A stretch of DNA of 64,000 nucleotides, taken from NCBI RefSeq assembly GCF_002954705.1, contig NZ_MSCO01000001.1, positions 1,806,958-1,870,957 of the forward strand, in the 5' to 3' direction. Made by a program: the position numbers and the translations under genes. Position 1 is the stretch's first letter; every line of letters begins with the position of its first letter. Positions 9,279 to 18,406 of the stretch are shown here, in pieces. Origin of the DNA: Aliivibrio sifiae. Its GTDB lineage: Bacteria; Pseudomonadota; Gammaproteobacteria; Enterobacterales; Vibrionaceae. The notes under the pieces were generated by a model, which was not told where the DNA came from, did not search any database, and saw nothing but the letters and a program-made list of their open reading frames with translations.

Positions 9279-9683
9279 ATGTCTGATACTATTAAAACAC
9301 TGCTAAACTTACGTAGCCTACGCGTACTATCTCGTGAAATGACACTTGAGCAATTAGAAGAAGCACTTGAAAAACTACAATCAGTTGTAGCAGAACGTCA
9401 AGAGTCAGAAGCTGAAGAGCGCTCTCAACTTGCTGAAAAACAAGCAAAACTTGAAGAGTTCCGTCAAATGATGATTGAAAGCGGTATCGCACCAGAAGAC
9501 CTATTAGATACAATGTCTTCTACAACAGTTAAAACTAAGCAAAAACGAGCTCCTCGTCCTGCTAAATATAAGTTCTTAGACCATGCAGGTGCTGAGAAAA
9601 CATGGACAGGCCAAGGCCGAACTCCATCAGCTCTTCAAACTCAACTTGATGCTGGTAAATCTTTAGAAGATTTCTTAGTTTAA
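9279..9683 (+). CDS. hns: H-NS family nucleoid protein (VicH type)
   Basis: H-NS binds AT-rich, curved DNA, bridges it and silences horizontally acquired genes. The 134-residue protein has an N-terminal oligomerisation coiled coil (about residues 10-65, rich in E, K and Q), a basic linker (KTKQKRAPRPAKYK) and a C-terminal DNA-binding domain with the core TWTGQGRTP. I choose the ATG at 9279 (MSDTIKTLLNLRSL), which fits the family N-terminus and has TGGA about 7 bases upstream. The ATG at 9267 would add four residues and has no ribosome-binding site. It is monocistronic, with its own promoter and terminator. Confidence 0.95.
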   Translation: MSDTIKTLLNLRSLRVLSREMTLEQLEEALEKLQSVVAERQESEAEERSQLAEKQAKLEEFRQMMIESGIAPEDLLDTMSSTTVKTKQKRAPRPAKYKFLDHAGAEKTWTGQGRTPSALQTQLDAGKSLEDFLV

Positions 9684-9705
9684 TCATAGCGTATAATTTT
9701 TATAT

Positions 9706-9738
9706 AAAGGGCCATTCTATAATAGAACGGCCCTTTTT
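9706..9738 (+). terminator. Rho-independent terminator of hns
   Basis: A long stem, AAAGGGCCATTCTA pairing with TAGAACGGCCCTTT with one mismatch and a 3-base loop, is followed by TTTTTAT. Confidence 0.85.
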
Positions 9739-9842
9739 ATTTATGGCTGAACACTATCAACTTTCATAATTTATATCTCTAGTTTGGAAAGCATAGATAA
9801 ACATGACGGTAATGGATTAATTCAAAACCACCATTTATATTT

Positions 9843-10600
9843 TTAGAATACGTATGCTATACCAACGTTACCTGTAGAGCTCGTCGTATGTTCTATCATA
9901 GGGCTATCCTCTAAATTTCCTTCTAGATTAACATAGCGAAAACCACATGTAACACGAACATTTGGTGTTACATGAAAATACGTTGATAAACCAATAAAAA
10001 ATTGCCCATCCCAGTCAGCATCAAATTGATTAATTGCACCATTTGTTCTTTGAGATTCTTCCAAAGATACTCCATATAAATGATTATTCAGCTTTTCACT
10101 ATTATATGAATAACCAAACGACGGAGTTATCGCCCACCCTTTTCCTCTAATAGGTAAACGCCAGGCTGCTTCTGCATATATCCCATTATGAGCACGTCCA
10201 ACATCAGTTCCACCGGTTAATTCAACAATACCTACAGAGTAATCATTTGATAACTAACGCCGCCTAAAATAGAGTTCTTACGCTCATCTAACTGTTGCAT
10301 AGCTATATTATCAGAGTCTTCAGGTTGAAATGTACGTGGGTCATACATAAAACGAAATATAATATTTTGTGGGGTACCTACAGGGTATAAGCGATATCCC
10401 CCACTAAACCCACGTAAAAAGATATGCTCTCCCTCATAGCCGATCACAGGAATAATGGTCGTATTAGAGGAAGTATTTTTATAGAATGAAGGAGAATAAG
10501 CAGCAGCAGCACCAATCGACCACTGAGAAATTTGAGCATGTGCGTTGACAGCAACGGCAAGTGCTGCACCAACAATCAATCTACTTATTACTCTATTCAC
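9843..10600 (-). pseudogene. MipA/OmpV-family outer-membrane protein gene, frameshifted
   Basis: The 5' frame (10600-10232) encodes a signal peptide (MNRVISRLIVGAALAVAVNA) and typical MipA/OmpV beta-barrel sequence (GYEGEHIFLRGFSGGYRLYP), then stops early. The next frame continues the same protein (SVGIVELTGGTDVGRAHNG and onward) and ends with FRYVNLEGN and a terminal Phe, the usual outer-membrane barrel ending. The frames join if one A is restored at the AAA run at 10246-10248 (YQ-NDYSVG), which would give a 252-residue protein. It is either a recent single-base deletion or a sequencing error. Family members are outer-membrane porin-like proteins that can bind the murein hydrolase MltA. Confidence 0.8.
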
Positions 10601-10742
10601 AACAACAACCTTTTAGTACTTTATATAATTTACAATGATGTAATTTAACATTAACTCACACACTATACAGTACTCAATACCTTTTCATGGTTTTTTAGCT
10701 TTACTATTTGCGGTTCTTCCCTATTTACTTATTTGTAAGCGT

Positions 10743-10774
10743 AAAAAAGGCAGGTTTAATAACCTGCCTTTTAA
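10743..10774 (-). terminator. Rho-independent terminator of fadR
   Basis: On the minus strand AAAAGGCAGGTT and AACCTGCCTTTTTT form a stem with a short loop and a T run, 20 bases after the fadR stop. Confidence 0.85.
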
Positions 10775-10794
10775 TATATTTTTAGATAATTATA

Positions 10795-11637
10795 TTAACG
10801 ATCATCTTCTCTAAAGTTACTTGGTAAATTTAATTTCATCTCATTCCAAATAAGATTACCTTCAATACCATATTGACGCATTCTTGGCATGACAGCATCT
10901 TTTCTTTCTTCTTCACAGATCTGCTTTAAATCACGATAAAACTGCAGTGCAAGTTCACGAGCCTCAGGGTTCGAAAAGTAATAACTGCCTACGCGTGCAT
11001 ACAGCTTTTTAAGGCCATTAAAAATTAAACCATAGATTTGATTTCCAGATTTAAATGCTACGCCTTGAAAAAGCATATAATCATAATAATTAAATGTTTT
11101 AGCGATTAAAATTTCTTCACGCTTCGCAGGATCTTTTTCATTATCTTCTTTTACTTCAGCTTTAATCTTTACACCATAAGGAGAAGCATCAATAAAAGCA
11201 TTCCAGTTTTCGGAAGCTAATAGTTGTTCACAAGAATCAATTACACGATTAAGGGTACGTAAAGAGCCTTCTTTATTCGTTTTAAATGCTTGCCTTATAA
11301 AGATACAACTAATATTAGTTCTCGCCGCTAGCAAGTCTTCTACGATAGAAGTCGCATTATTTGCATCAACTAAAGTCATCAATGTATCTAAAATATGAAG
11401 GCCAGATGTCTCCATATAATCATTTACTTTTGTTGGCTTACCATGCTGAATTGTTAACCAACCATCGCGAGCTAAACGTTGCAAAACTTCACGTAATGTC
11501 GTTCTAGTTACACCAATTAACTCTGAAAGCTCACGCTCTGCAGGTAAAATAGACCCAGGTGGAAAACGACCATTCCAAATACTTTCAATAATGTATTTTT
11601 CAGCAAATGCTGCAGGACTTTTTGCCTTAATAACCAT
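10795..11637 (-). CDS. fadR: Fatty acid metabolism regulator FadR
   Basis: FadR is a GntR-family repressor of fatty-acid beta-oxidation genes and an activator of unsaturated fatty-acid synthesis; long-chain acyl-CoA releases it from DNA. The N-terminal winged helix is clear ([20 protein letters not shown], about residues 34-53). The protein has 280 residues against 239 in E. coli. The extra roughly 40 residues lie in the ligand domain around 135-175 (the stretch with [14 protein letters not shown]). That is the Vibrio-specific insertion, which in V. cholerae creates a second acyl-CoA site. It is divergent from nhaB, as in other vibrios. A probable FadR operator lies before fadH at 23384-23400. 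Confidence 0.95.
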   Translation of the reverse strand: MVIKAKSPAAFAEKYIIESIWNGRFPPGSILPAERELSELIGVTRTTLREVLQRLARDGWLTIQHGKPTKVNDYMETSGLHILDTLMTLVDANNATSIVEDLLAARTNISCIFIRQAFKTNKEGSLRTLNRVIDSCEQLLASENWNAFIDASPYGVKIKAEVKEDNEKDPAKREEILIAKTFNYYDYMLFQGVAFKSGNQIYGLIFNGLKKLYARVGSYYFSNPEARELALQFYRDLKQICEEERKDAVMPRMRQYGIEGNLIWNEMKLNLPSNFREDDR

Positions 11638-12085
11638 ACAAGTTTACAATCCGTTTTTTATATAAAATAACTTTACTCATCATACCACTAGTTCAATAAA
11701 TTCTTAACCACTTATTAATTCAAATCTCTATTTATACACATTTCTCCCACTTTTAAGCATTAATTCCCCTGAATAATCAATACTGATAACGCTTTTTTTT
11801 TATGTGTTTTATAGGTTTTGCCAATAAAACCGAGCAAAGGCACATTTTGATCAATTTACCTATTTTCAAATATTGACTATTGATTAATAAAGAGTAAAGT
11901 TCAGTCGTTTACTCTAGGGTTAGGTCTGTTTAGGTAGTTATTTGGCAAAATAGTAAAATTTAGTTTTGTTGTTTTTCTAAATAGTTGTTTATCCTTAATA
12001 ATAACAATACGTTAGGCGATTATTATCAACTCCCTACTTACCCCTATTTTTTATATAACCAACGTAACAATGTAGAGAGCATCAC
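11638..12085. other. Divergent fadR-nhaB intergenic region
   Basis: This 448-base AT-rich region must hold both promoters. The one structure I can support is a perfect inverted repeat AGAGTAAA / TTTACTCT (11892-11899 and 11909-11916) with a 9-base spacer, which could be an operator or a leader hairpin. No FadR consensus and no gene are visible. Confidence 0.5.
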
Positions 12086-13681
12086 ATGTCTATTTCGCTA
12101 GGGAATGCATTTATCAAAAACTTTCTTGGTAAAGCCCCCGACTGGTACAAACTTGCAATACTGTCTTTTTTAATTATCAACCCTTTTGTTTTCTTTTTGG
12201 TCGACCCGTTTACTGCAGGTTGGCTATTAGTTATTGAATTCATTTTTACCTTAGCGATGGCATTAAAATGTTATCCTCTACAACCTGGTGGCTTGCTCGC
12301 TATTGAAGCCATTGCCATTGGTATGACAAGTGCTGAGCAAGTGAAGCATGAACTTGTTGCTAACATTGAAGTGCTTTTACTTCTTGTATTCATGGTTGCT
12401 GGTATCTACTTTATGAAGCAATTGCTTCTATTTATTTTTACCAAAATACTAATTGGCATCAAATCTAAACCAGCCCTATCTGCTGCATTTTGTTTCACAG
12501 CAGCTTTCTTATCAGCTTTCCTTGATGCATTAACAGTTATTGCTGTTGTTATCAGTGTTGCTGTTGGTTTTTATGCGATTTATCACCGTGTTGCTTCAGG
12601 GCAAGGCGGGACACCAAGCCACGATCATACGTGTGATTCAAATGTAACTGATGACTTAACTCGTGATGACTTAGAAAACTACCGTGCATTTTTACGTAGC
12701 TTACTTATGCATGCAGGTGTAGGTACTGCCCTTGGTGGTGTAATGACAATGGTCGGTGAGCCTCAAAACCTAATCATTGCAGATCAAGCAGGTTGGATGT
12801 TTGGCGAGTTCATCATTCGAATGCTACCAATTACAGCACCTGTATTTGTTTGTGGAATGCTAACCTGTGTTGCGGTTGAGAAATTAGGTATATGCGGTTA
12901 CGGTGCAAAGCTGCCTATTAATGTTCGAAATATTCTTGAAGAATATGAATCAGAAGAACGTAAAAACCGTACTAATATCGATAATGCTAAACTCATTATT
13001 CAAGCCGTTATTGCGGTTTGGTTAATTGTCGCTCTTGCGCTTCATTTAGCTGCCGTTGGTCTTATCGGTCTATCTGTTATTATCTTAGCGACGGCTTTCA
13101 CTGGAGTGATAGAAGAACACTCAATGGGGAAAGCTTTTGAAGAGGCCTTACCTTTTACCGCTCTATTAGCTGTTTTCTTCGCGGTTGTTGCTGTAATTAT
13201 CGATCAGGAGCTATTTAAACCTATTATTGATGCAGTACTCGCTGTTGAAGATAAAGGCACTCAACTTGCTCTATTCTATGTTGCTAATGGTGTACTATCG
13301 ATGGTTTCCGATAATGTATTCGTTGGTACCGTTTATATCAACGAAGTAAAAAGTGCATTACTAGATGGCCAAATTACTCGTGACCAATTTGATTTATTAG
13401 CGGTAGCAATCAACACAGGTACCAACTTACCATCAGTGGCAACACCAAATGGCCAAGCTGCATTCCTGTTCTTGCTAACATCAGCACTTGCTCCATTAAT
13501 TCAATTATCATACGGGCGTATGGTGTGGATGGCCTTACCATATACAATTGTACTAGCCCTTGTTGGTTTATTTGGTATTGTTTTCTTCCTTGAACCGATG
13601 ACAGCAATGTTCTACGATTTAGGATGGATTACACATGGTGCAATAGAAAGTGCAACTTCTGCGATTTCTAGTGGTCATTAA
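12086..13681 (+). CDS. nhaB: Na+/H+ antiporter NhaB
   Basis: NhaB exports sodium in exchange for protons across the inner membrane, important for halotolerance and pH balance in marine bacteria. The 531-residue protein is hydrophobic throughout, with about a dozen membrane segments and a hydrophilic loop near residues 170-205. It begins [21 protein letters not shown] after the initiator Met, the characteristic NhaB N-terminus. A GAGAG ribosome-binding site precedes the ATG. It is divergent from fadR and followed by a terminator and dsbB. Length and family are unambiguous. Confidence 0.95.
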   Translation: MSISLGNAFIKNFLGKAPDWYKLAILSFLIINPFVFFLVDPFTAGWLLVIEFIFTLAMALKCYPLQPGGLLAIEAIAIGMTSAEQVKHELVANIEVLLLLVFMVAGIYFMKQLLLFIFTKILIGIKSKPALSAAFCFTAAFLSAFLDALTVIAVVISVAVGFYAIYHRVASGQGGTPSHDHTCDSNVTDDLTRDDLENYRAFLRSLLMHAGVGTALGGVMTMVGEPQNLIIADQAGWMFGEFIIRMLPITAPVFVCGMLTCVAVEKLGICGYGAKLPINVRNILEEYESEERKNRTNIDNAKLIIQAVIAVWLIVALALHLAAVGLIGLSVIILATAFTGVIEEHSMGKAFEEALPFTALLAVFFAVVAVIIDQELFKPIIDAVLAVEDKGTQLALFYVANGVLSMVSDNVFVGTVYINEVKSALLDGQITRDQFDLLAVAINTGTNLPSVATPNGQAAFLFLLTSALAPLIQLSYGRMVWMALPYTIVLALVGLFGIVFFLEPMTAMFYDLGWITHGAIESATSAISSGH

Positions 13682-13703
13682 TAAGGTATAATCACTTTTG
13701 ATA

Positions 13704-13736
13704 AAAAGGCTCTGTATATACGGAGCCTTTATTTTT
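13704..13736 (+). terminator. Terminator between nhaB and dsbB
   Basis: AAAGGCTC and GAGCCTTT form a stem with a 10-base loop, followed by ATTTTT. It lies just before the dsbB ribosome-binding site, so it may give partial read-through into dsbB. Confidence 0.7.
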
Positions 13737-13749
13737 ACAAGGAATAAAA

Positions 13750-14265
13750 ATGCAAACCCTTAACCACTTTTCTCGCATTCGCTTATCTTGGCTTTTATTA
13801 CTTCTATGTATTGCCTTTTTTGAAGCAGCAGCCCTTACTTTTCAGCATGTAATGAAACTACCACCATGTGTTATGTGTATTTATGAGCGTGTCGCTATGA
13901 TGGGAATTGGAGGCGCTGCAATTATTGGATTATTAAATCCAAATAATCTTATTATTCGTTGGTGTGGATTCATTGCTTGGGGAGTAAGTGCTGGTTGGGG
14001 CTTAAAACTAGCGATGCAACATGTAGATTTTCAACTTAACCCATCACCTTTTGCAACTTGTGATTTATTTGTACAATTCCCTTCATGGGCACCTCTAAAT
14101 AAGTGGGCCCCTTGGATGTTTGAAGCATATGGTGATTGTAGCAAAATTGTTTGGCATTTCTTAACGCTAACTATGCCTCAATGGTTGGTTATTATCTTTG
14201 CAGGTAATTTGGTCGCTTTAACTATTTTTGTTATTGCCCAATTTTTTAATAAAAAAGAAATATAA
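13750..14265 (+). CDS. dsbB: Disulfide bond formation protein B
   Basis: DsbB is the inner-membrane quinone reductase that reoxidises periplasmic DsbA. The 171-residue protein has four membrane segments and both redox pairs: C40 and C43 (CVMC) in the first periplasmic loop and C104 and C130 in the second, matching the E. coli enzyme. AAGGA lies about 6 bases before the ATG. It follows nhaB by 68 bases across a probable terminator and ends before a strong terminator, the usual Vibrio arrangement. Confidence 0.96.
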   Translation: MQTLNHFSRIRLSWLLLLLCIAFFEAAALTFQHVMKLPPCVMCIYERVAMMGIGGAAIIGLLNPNNLIIRWCGFIAWGVSAGWGLKLAMQHVDFQLNPSPFATCDLFVQFPSWAPLNKWAPWMFEAYGDCSKIVWHFLTLTMPQWLVIIFAGNLVALTIFVIAQFFNKKEI

Positions 14266-14284
14266 CAACCTTTGGATTTGACAC

Positions 14285-14319
14285 AAAAAAGCCATCAATG
14301 AGTTGATGGTTTTTTTTCT
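14285..14319 (+). terminator. Rho-independent terminator of dsbB
   Basis: GCCATCAA and TTGATGGT form a stem with a 4-base loop, followed by eight T. Confidence 0.85.
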
Positions 14320-14330
14320 ATTTTTCACTA

Positions 14331-14509
14331 ATACCATTCTGGATAAGTAGTTGTTCAGATAATTGCGTAGGAAAAATCGATTAGAGCAAGGCATAAATTA
14401 CAGTAACTAGTGGTTCTAATTACACCTAATTTTTGCAATAAAAAGGTATAACGCAGATATAATCGATTTAAACAAGCAAGAATGATCAAATACTTATGTA
14501 GATTGGTAT
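14331..14509. repeat. Dispersed repeat, copy A (full length)
   Basis: This 179-base non-coding element begins ATACCATT and ends ATTGGTAT, so its tips are inverted. Blocks such as GTAGGAAAAATC, AGAGCAAGGCA, CTAATTTTTGCAA and AATGATCA match the copy at 55150-55311 in the same order, and its right half matches the partial copy at 26622-26709. It is an imperfect short palindromic element with no coding content, probably a MITE-like or other dispersed family. Confidence 0.7.
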
Positions 14510-14526
14510 AAAAGATAAGCTTAGTG

Positions 14527-15141
14527 TTATTTCCCACAACACTTCTTAAATTTCTTGCCGCTTTCACACGGACAAGCATCATTACGACCCACATCTTTAT
14601 ATGGGTTTACCTTTTGGCCTTTATAACCAATTTGGTATTCATCCGCAGCCATTGCAACTTCCTGTATCATAAAATCAATTTTAGGTAACATCTGCTCTAG
14701 CGTTGGCGGCGTATCAATTCCGTTTTCTGCCATTTGACGATGCGTTTCTTCTTCATCAACCGCAAGCATCATGGTTGTTAATAATGCAGATAACATGCGT
14801 GTTGTTCCATCAGCAACTTGAAGATCAGTCCATAGCTCTTCTATCACAGGCCATAAAGTCATAAACCCTCCAGCGAAATCAGAAAGTTGCTCAAGATCAT
14901 CAAAATTAACCACTTTTGTCACTTCATATTCATTACGTTTAAGTAGTAAATATTGATGCTCTATTTGCTGAGAAATTGGCTTCGTCATTTTAAGTGCATT
15001 ATCCGCACCAATAATGTCACCTAACCACGCCTCTGGAGCCAATGGCTTCGTTGCCATATTTGCGGCAAGCACTGCGCCTTCAAGAAAAAGGCTAGAGCAG
15101 CTCAAATCAACGCCATCAAGCGTAATTAATTGATACTTCAT
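14527..15141 (-). CDS. UPF0149/YecA-like protein with C-terminal SEC-C motif
   Basis: The 204-residue protein ends with a SEC-C zinc-binding motif (GRNDACPCESGKKFKKCC), the metal-binding tail also found on SecA and many small proteins, where it helps contact SecB or ribosomes. The N-terminal 170 residues resemble the helical UPF0149/YecA family. The exact role is unknown; a ribosome- or translocation-associated role is a family-level guess. It stands alone on the minus strand, head to head with the pilin gene. Domain recognition is firm, the biological role is not. Confidence 0.8.
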   Translation of the reverse strand: MKYQLITLDGVDLSCSSLFLEGAVLAANMATKPLAPEAWLGDIIGADNALKMTKPISQQIEHQYLLLKRNEYEVTKVVNFDDLEQLSDFAGGFMTLWPVIEELWTDLQVADGTTRMLSALLTTMMLAVDEEETHRQMAENGIDTPPTLEQMLPKIDFMIQEVAMAADEYQIGYKGQKVNPYKDVGRNDACPCESGKKFKKCCGK

Positions 15142-15243
15142 GATTTATTCACTTCTGAAATTAAGTTTTCGGCGTAGTATAGCGTAAATAATTATTAGAA
15201 CCTAAATGCTGTTATATTTTTTATTTTGTTGTCGAGAAATGTT

Positions 15244-15798
15244 ATGAAAAAAAGTCGAGGATTCACCTTAATTGAGTTAATCGCGGTTATTATTATTTTG
15301 GGGATTTTAGCAGTTACTGCTGCTCCGAAATTTTTAAGTTTACAAGATGATTCACATAAATCTAGAGCCGCTGGGGTATTTTCAGCCTTCACTGCTGCTG
15401 TGAACTTGTACAATGAAGCATGGGTCTTACAAGGTGAGCCTTCTGCAAGTTCAGCGGTTGGCGTTATTTTTGCTGACGATACTATTTACCCATCAAATAA
15501 AGGCTTTCCATTAGGTACTACCTATCATGGAAAAATTACAGGTGAAGGTTGCGGTGAACTTTGGAACGCACTATTAAATCAAGATTTAACTATTGCTCCA
15601 TACAAAGGAGATAATTTTGTCACCACTAGTGCAGATATAGAATATTGGTATGGATCACCTATCGCAGGCAAACCACAAGCATGTATGTATTACTATACAT
15701 CAGATATATCAAATACAAATCAGCTCGGTTATCAATTAAATTACTTTCCTTCTACAGGCGAGACGATAACTAAAAGCTATAATAAAGGAAGTAAGTGA
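15244..15798 (+). CDS. Type IV pilin-like protein with class III signal
   Basis: The chosen ATG at 15244 gives a short basic leader MKKSRG directly before FTLIELIAVIIILGILAV: a prepilin peptidase site (cleavage after Gly, Phe +1, Glu +5) and the hydrophobic N-terminal helix of type IV pilins and pseudopilins. The 184-residue protein has three Cys residues in the C-terminal half. It resembles MSHA-type pilins, but no pilus assembly genes are adjacent, so it is an isolated pilin gene. Upstream TTG codons at 15226 would spoil the leader. Which assembly system exports it is unknown. Confidence 0.85.
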   Translation: MKKSRGFTLIELIAVIIILGILAVTAAPKFLSLQDDSHKSRAAGVFSAFTAAVNLYNEAWVLQGEPSASSAVGVIFADDTIYPSNKGFPLGTTYHGKITGEGCGELWNALLNQDLTIAPYKGDNFVTTSADIEYWYGSPIAGKPQACMYYYTSDISNTNQLGYQLNYFPSTGETITKSYNKGSK

Positions 15799-15821
15799 CA
15801 TCCCTCCCCTTTCCCCCTACA

Positions 15822-15849
15822 ATCCCACCTCCAATAAAAGAGGTGGGAT
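15822..15849 (+). promoter_or_regulatory. Perfect hairpin enclosing the dusC ribosome-binding site
   Basis: ATCCCACCTC (15822-15831) and GAGGTGGGAT (15840-15849) form a 10-bp perfect stem with an 8-base loop. The 3' arm contains the only Shine-Dalgarno sequence (GAGGTGG) and its last base touches the dusC ATG at 15850. If it folds in mRNA it would hide the initiation site. It lacks a T run, so it is not a normal terminator of the pilin gene. Confidence 0.7.
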
Positions 15850-16797
15850 ATGCAAGTAATACTAGGCCCTATGGAGGGTGTTCTTGATCATTTAATGCGT
15901 GAGCTATTAACAGAGATTAATGATTATGATTTCTGTGTAACAGAATTTGTTCGAATCGTTGACCAACTCTTACCCCCTCATGTTTTCCACCGCATCTGTC
16001 CAGAGCTACATAACAACAGTAAAACCAAATCTGGTACGCCAATTCGCCTACAATTATTAGGGCAAGAGCCTAATTGGATGGCTGAAAATGCAGCTCGCGC
16101 TATTGATCTTGGATCCGACGGCATTGATTTAAATTTTGGCTGCCCAGCAAAAGCCGTAAATAAAAGCCGAGGCGGGGCTGCGCTATTAAAAGAACCAAAA
16201 TTAATTTATCAGGTAGTCAAAGCGTGTAGAGATGCAGTACCCAATGATAAAAAAGTGACTGCAAAAATTCGTTTAGGTTGGGAAAAACCGGAAGAATGCT
16301 TTGCCATTGCGGATGCAATTAAACAAGCGGGTGCGAACGAATTAACAATTCATGCAAGAACCAAAGTCGATGGCTACAGAGCCGAAGAAATAAAATGGGA
16401 TTACATAGACCAAGTTCGCCAAAAAGTAGATATACCAATTATTGCTAATGGTGAAATTTGGAACTACGAAGATGGTCAGCGTTGTATTGCCGCTACAGGT
16501 ATTGATTCATTAATGGTATGCAGAGGCGCGTTTAACGTTCCTAATTTAGGGAATGTAGTAAAACACAATCACGCCGCCATGCCATGGCCTGAAGTGATTG
16601 CATTATTAATTCATTACTCTAAATTACAAATGGCAGGTGACAAAGGTCAATATTACTCTAACCGAGTAAAACAATGGCTCGTTTATCTTCGTCAAGAATA
16701 CTCTGAAGCCAAAGATATCTTTATGGATATTCGAAGCCATAAAAAATCAGAACCTATTGTTCTACGCCTACACCAAGAATTAGAACGAGTAAGCTAA
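15850..16797 (+). CDS. dusC: tRNA-dihydrouridine(16) synthase DusC
   Basis: DusC is an FMN enzyme that reduces uridine 16 in the tRNA D-loop. The 315-residue protein begins [20 protein letters not shown], typical of the DusC branch, and holds the Dus TIM-barrel motifs LNFGCPAK (with the catalytic Cys, near residue 98), GGAALL and HARTKVDGY. Length fits the family. It starts directly at the foot of a hairpin covering its ribosome-binding site, so its translation may be conditionally controlled. Convergent with the diguanylate cyclase gene. Confidence 0.95.
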   Translation: MQVILGPMEGVLDHLMRELLTEINDYDFCVTEFVRIVDQLLPPHVFHRICPELHNNSKTKSGTPIRLQLLGQEPNWMAENAARAIDLGSDGIDLNFGCPAKAVNKSRGGAALLKEPKLIYQVVKACRDAVPNDKKVTAKIRLGWEKPEECFAIADAIKQAGANELTIHARTKVDGYRAEEIKWDYIDQVRQKVDIPIIANGEIWNYEDGQRCIAATGIDSLMVCRGAFNVPNLGNVVKHNHAAMPWPEVIALLIHYSKLQMAGDKGQYYSNRVKQWLVYLRQEYSEAKDIFMDIRSHKKSEPIVLRLHQELERVS

Positions 16798-16807
16798 GTG
16801 TAGTTGG

Positions 16808-16840
16808 CCGAGTTTATGAGAAATAAACTCGGTTCTTTCC
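16808..16840. terminator. Convergent hairpin between dusC and the GGDEF gene
   Basis: CCGAGTTTAT and ATAAACTCGG form a perfect 10-bp stem followed on the plus strand by a pyrimidine-rich TTCTTTCC. It can end dusC transcription; the same bases encode the last residues and stop of the minus-strand GGDEF gene. Confidence 0.6.
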
Positions 16841-18286
16841 TTCTTCTTTTGCTTTATAAAGCAAATCATCTGCTTTTTTAATCACATTTTCAAAAGAAAA
16901 GTCTTGATGAGAATCGATAATTGTCACGCCACCAGACACAGTAAAACCACCAGTTACCACCTTACCTGACGAATCTTGAATTGACTTTCTGACACGTTCA
17001 CAGACACTTTCAATACTGGCTTTTGATTCTGCATTAATACAGATAACAAACTCCTCCCCACCGAATCGTGAGACAATATCGCTATCTCTGACACTTTTAT
17101 TCAGTATTTTAGCCATATATTTAATCGCTTCATCACCCACATCATGACCAAACACATCATTAATTTGCTTAAAGTCATCAATGTCGTACAGAGCAAAACC
17201 GACAAATTTCTTAACCACTCGATCTTGTAAACTCATTTCAAAACCACGTCGATTATAAAGTCCTGTCATTGGATCCTGTTTTGCCAAATCTCGGTAATAT
17301 CGATGAGATAAACGGCTTTGATAATAAAAAATAAGTAAAACAGCTAGAATATAAGTAACACCAATTAAGGTTAATGTTTTAGCATCATGCAGAATAAAAC
17401 CCATAACTTCTTCTTTGATCGAACTTTTATAGTATAAAAAATAAGTAAAATTCGTATTTTTAAGAGTAATAGGTTGCATAAATTTATATTGTTCAAAATG
17501 CTCATATTCATCGCTATCTAATAATTGAATATGCTTAGATACTTCACTGTCTGAATGCAAAAGTTTATCTACCGATAAATCGATAACCAAAACACCTTCA
17601 AATAAGTTTTTATAATATATAGGAGTTGAAAAGGTCAGCACTTCTAAACCATCAAAAAAAGCATCGGTATAAGGAGGTGTGAACGTAATATACTTTTGAT
17701 TATCATTCTTCATACTGTTTTTCCAGTATGGCCGTGAATAGATGGTTTCTAAACTTTGTTTAGTTAAATTCTCAGCAATCGTTCTTGGTGAAGAAATAAT
17801 ATATTTATATTTAGAAATGAAATAGATGCCATGAAGATAGTTTTCATAATCATGAATAAAAGAAATAACAGGAGCGAGCGTCATTTTTTTAGAGACTAAT
17901 TGATATAATTCTGATTTTGGATCGCATAACTCTTCAATGCCTGCAATGCTGTAGTCTAATCGAGTTTCAGGTACAGAGACCTCTTGACTCTCCATTACGG
18001 CTTCTAGGTTGTTATTCGGGTGAATAACACATAAACCAGCCTCGTCATCGATTTGAATATTATGGTTATAAAATTTACCAGTACTGTGCTTATAAAGCTG
18101 AGATAAATTGTAATCAAGCGAGATCATTACTTTTATTGAACGCTGTAAAGAATCAATAATACGATCATATTCACGGTTAACTTGTCTTTTAACTGTGCTA
18201 ATATGATTATTTAAAACAATACTTAGGATTAGCACTAAAAATAGCGTCGGGATCATGAAGACATGTTTTAAATTTAGCTTTGGCAT
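16814..18286 (-). CDS. Membrane diguanylate cyclase (sensor-GGDEF)
   Basis: Makes cyclic di-GMP from two GTP, the second messenger that promotes biofilm and represses motility. From the chosen ATG at 18286 (MPKLNLKHVF) the protein has 490 residues: a membrane segment at about 9-27, a large periplasmic sensor region of Cache type to about residue 300, a second membrane segment (LTLIGVTYILAVLLIFYY), and a GGDEF domain. The active site is intact (RFGGEEF near residue 407), and an RDSD inhibitory site sits five residues before it, so product inhibition is likely. A start 23 codons further upstream is possible but less likely. The ligand is unknown. Confidence 0.9.
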   Translation of the reverse strand: MPKLNLKHVFMIPTLFLVLILSIVLNNHISTVKRQVNREYDRIIDSLQRSIKVMISLDYNLSQLYKHSTGKFYNHNIQIDDEAGLCVIHPNNNLEAVMESQEVSVPETRLDYSIAGIEELCDPKSELYQLVSKKMTLAPVISFIHDYENYLHGIYFISKYKYIISSPRTIAENLTKQSLETIYSRPYWKNSMKNDNQKYITFTPPYTDAFFDGLEVLTFSTPIYYKNLFEGVLVIDLSVDKLLHSDSEVSKHIQLLDSDEYEHFEQYKFMQPITLKNTNFTYFLYYKSSIKEEVMGFILHDAKTLTLIGVTYILAVLLIFYYQSRLSHRYYRDLAKQDPMTGLYNRRGFEMSLQDRVVKKFVGFALYDIDDFKQINDVFGHDVGDEAIKYMAKILNKSVRDSDIVSRFGGEEFVICINAESKASIESVCERVRKSIQDSSGKVVTGGFTVSGGVTIIDSHQDFSFENVIKKADDLLYKAKEEGKNRVYFS

Positions 18287-18406
18287 ATATAAATTCTTAA
18301 CAGAAAATGAACAGCTATAATACCTATATTTCTGTGAAAGATCTTGCAGAAACAAGATCTTTTACATTTACATGACAGTATATTGACGCCAAAATAATGG
18401 AAACAC

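Noticed and set aside
14331-14509. Dispersed repeat copies as an insertion sequence.
   Set aside because: They are about 160-180 bases and encode no transposase; at most they are non-autonomous elements.
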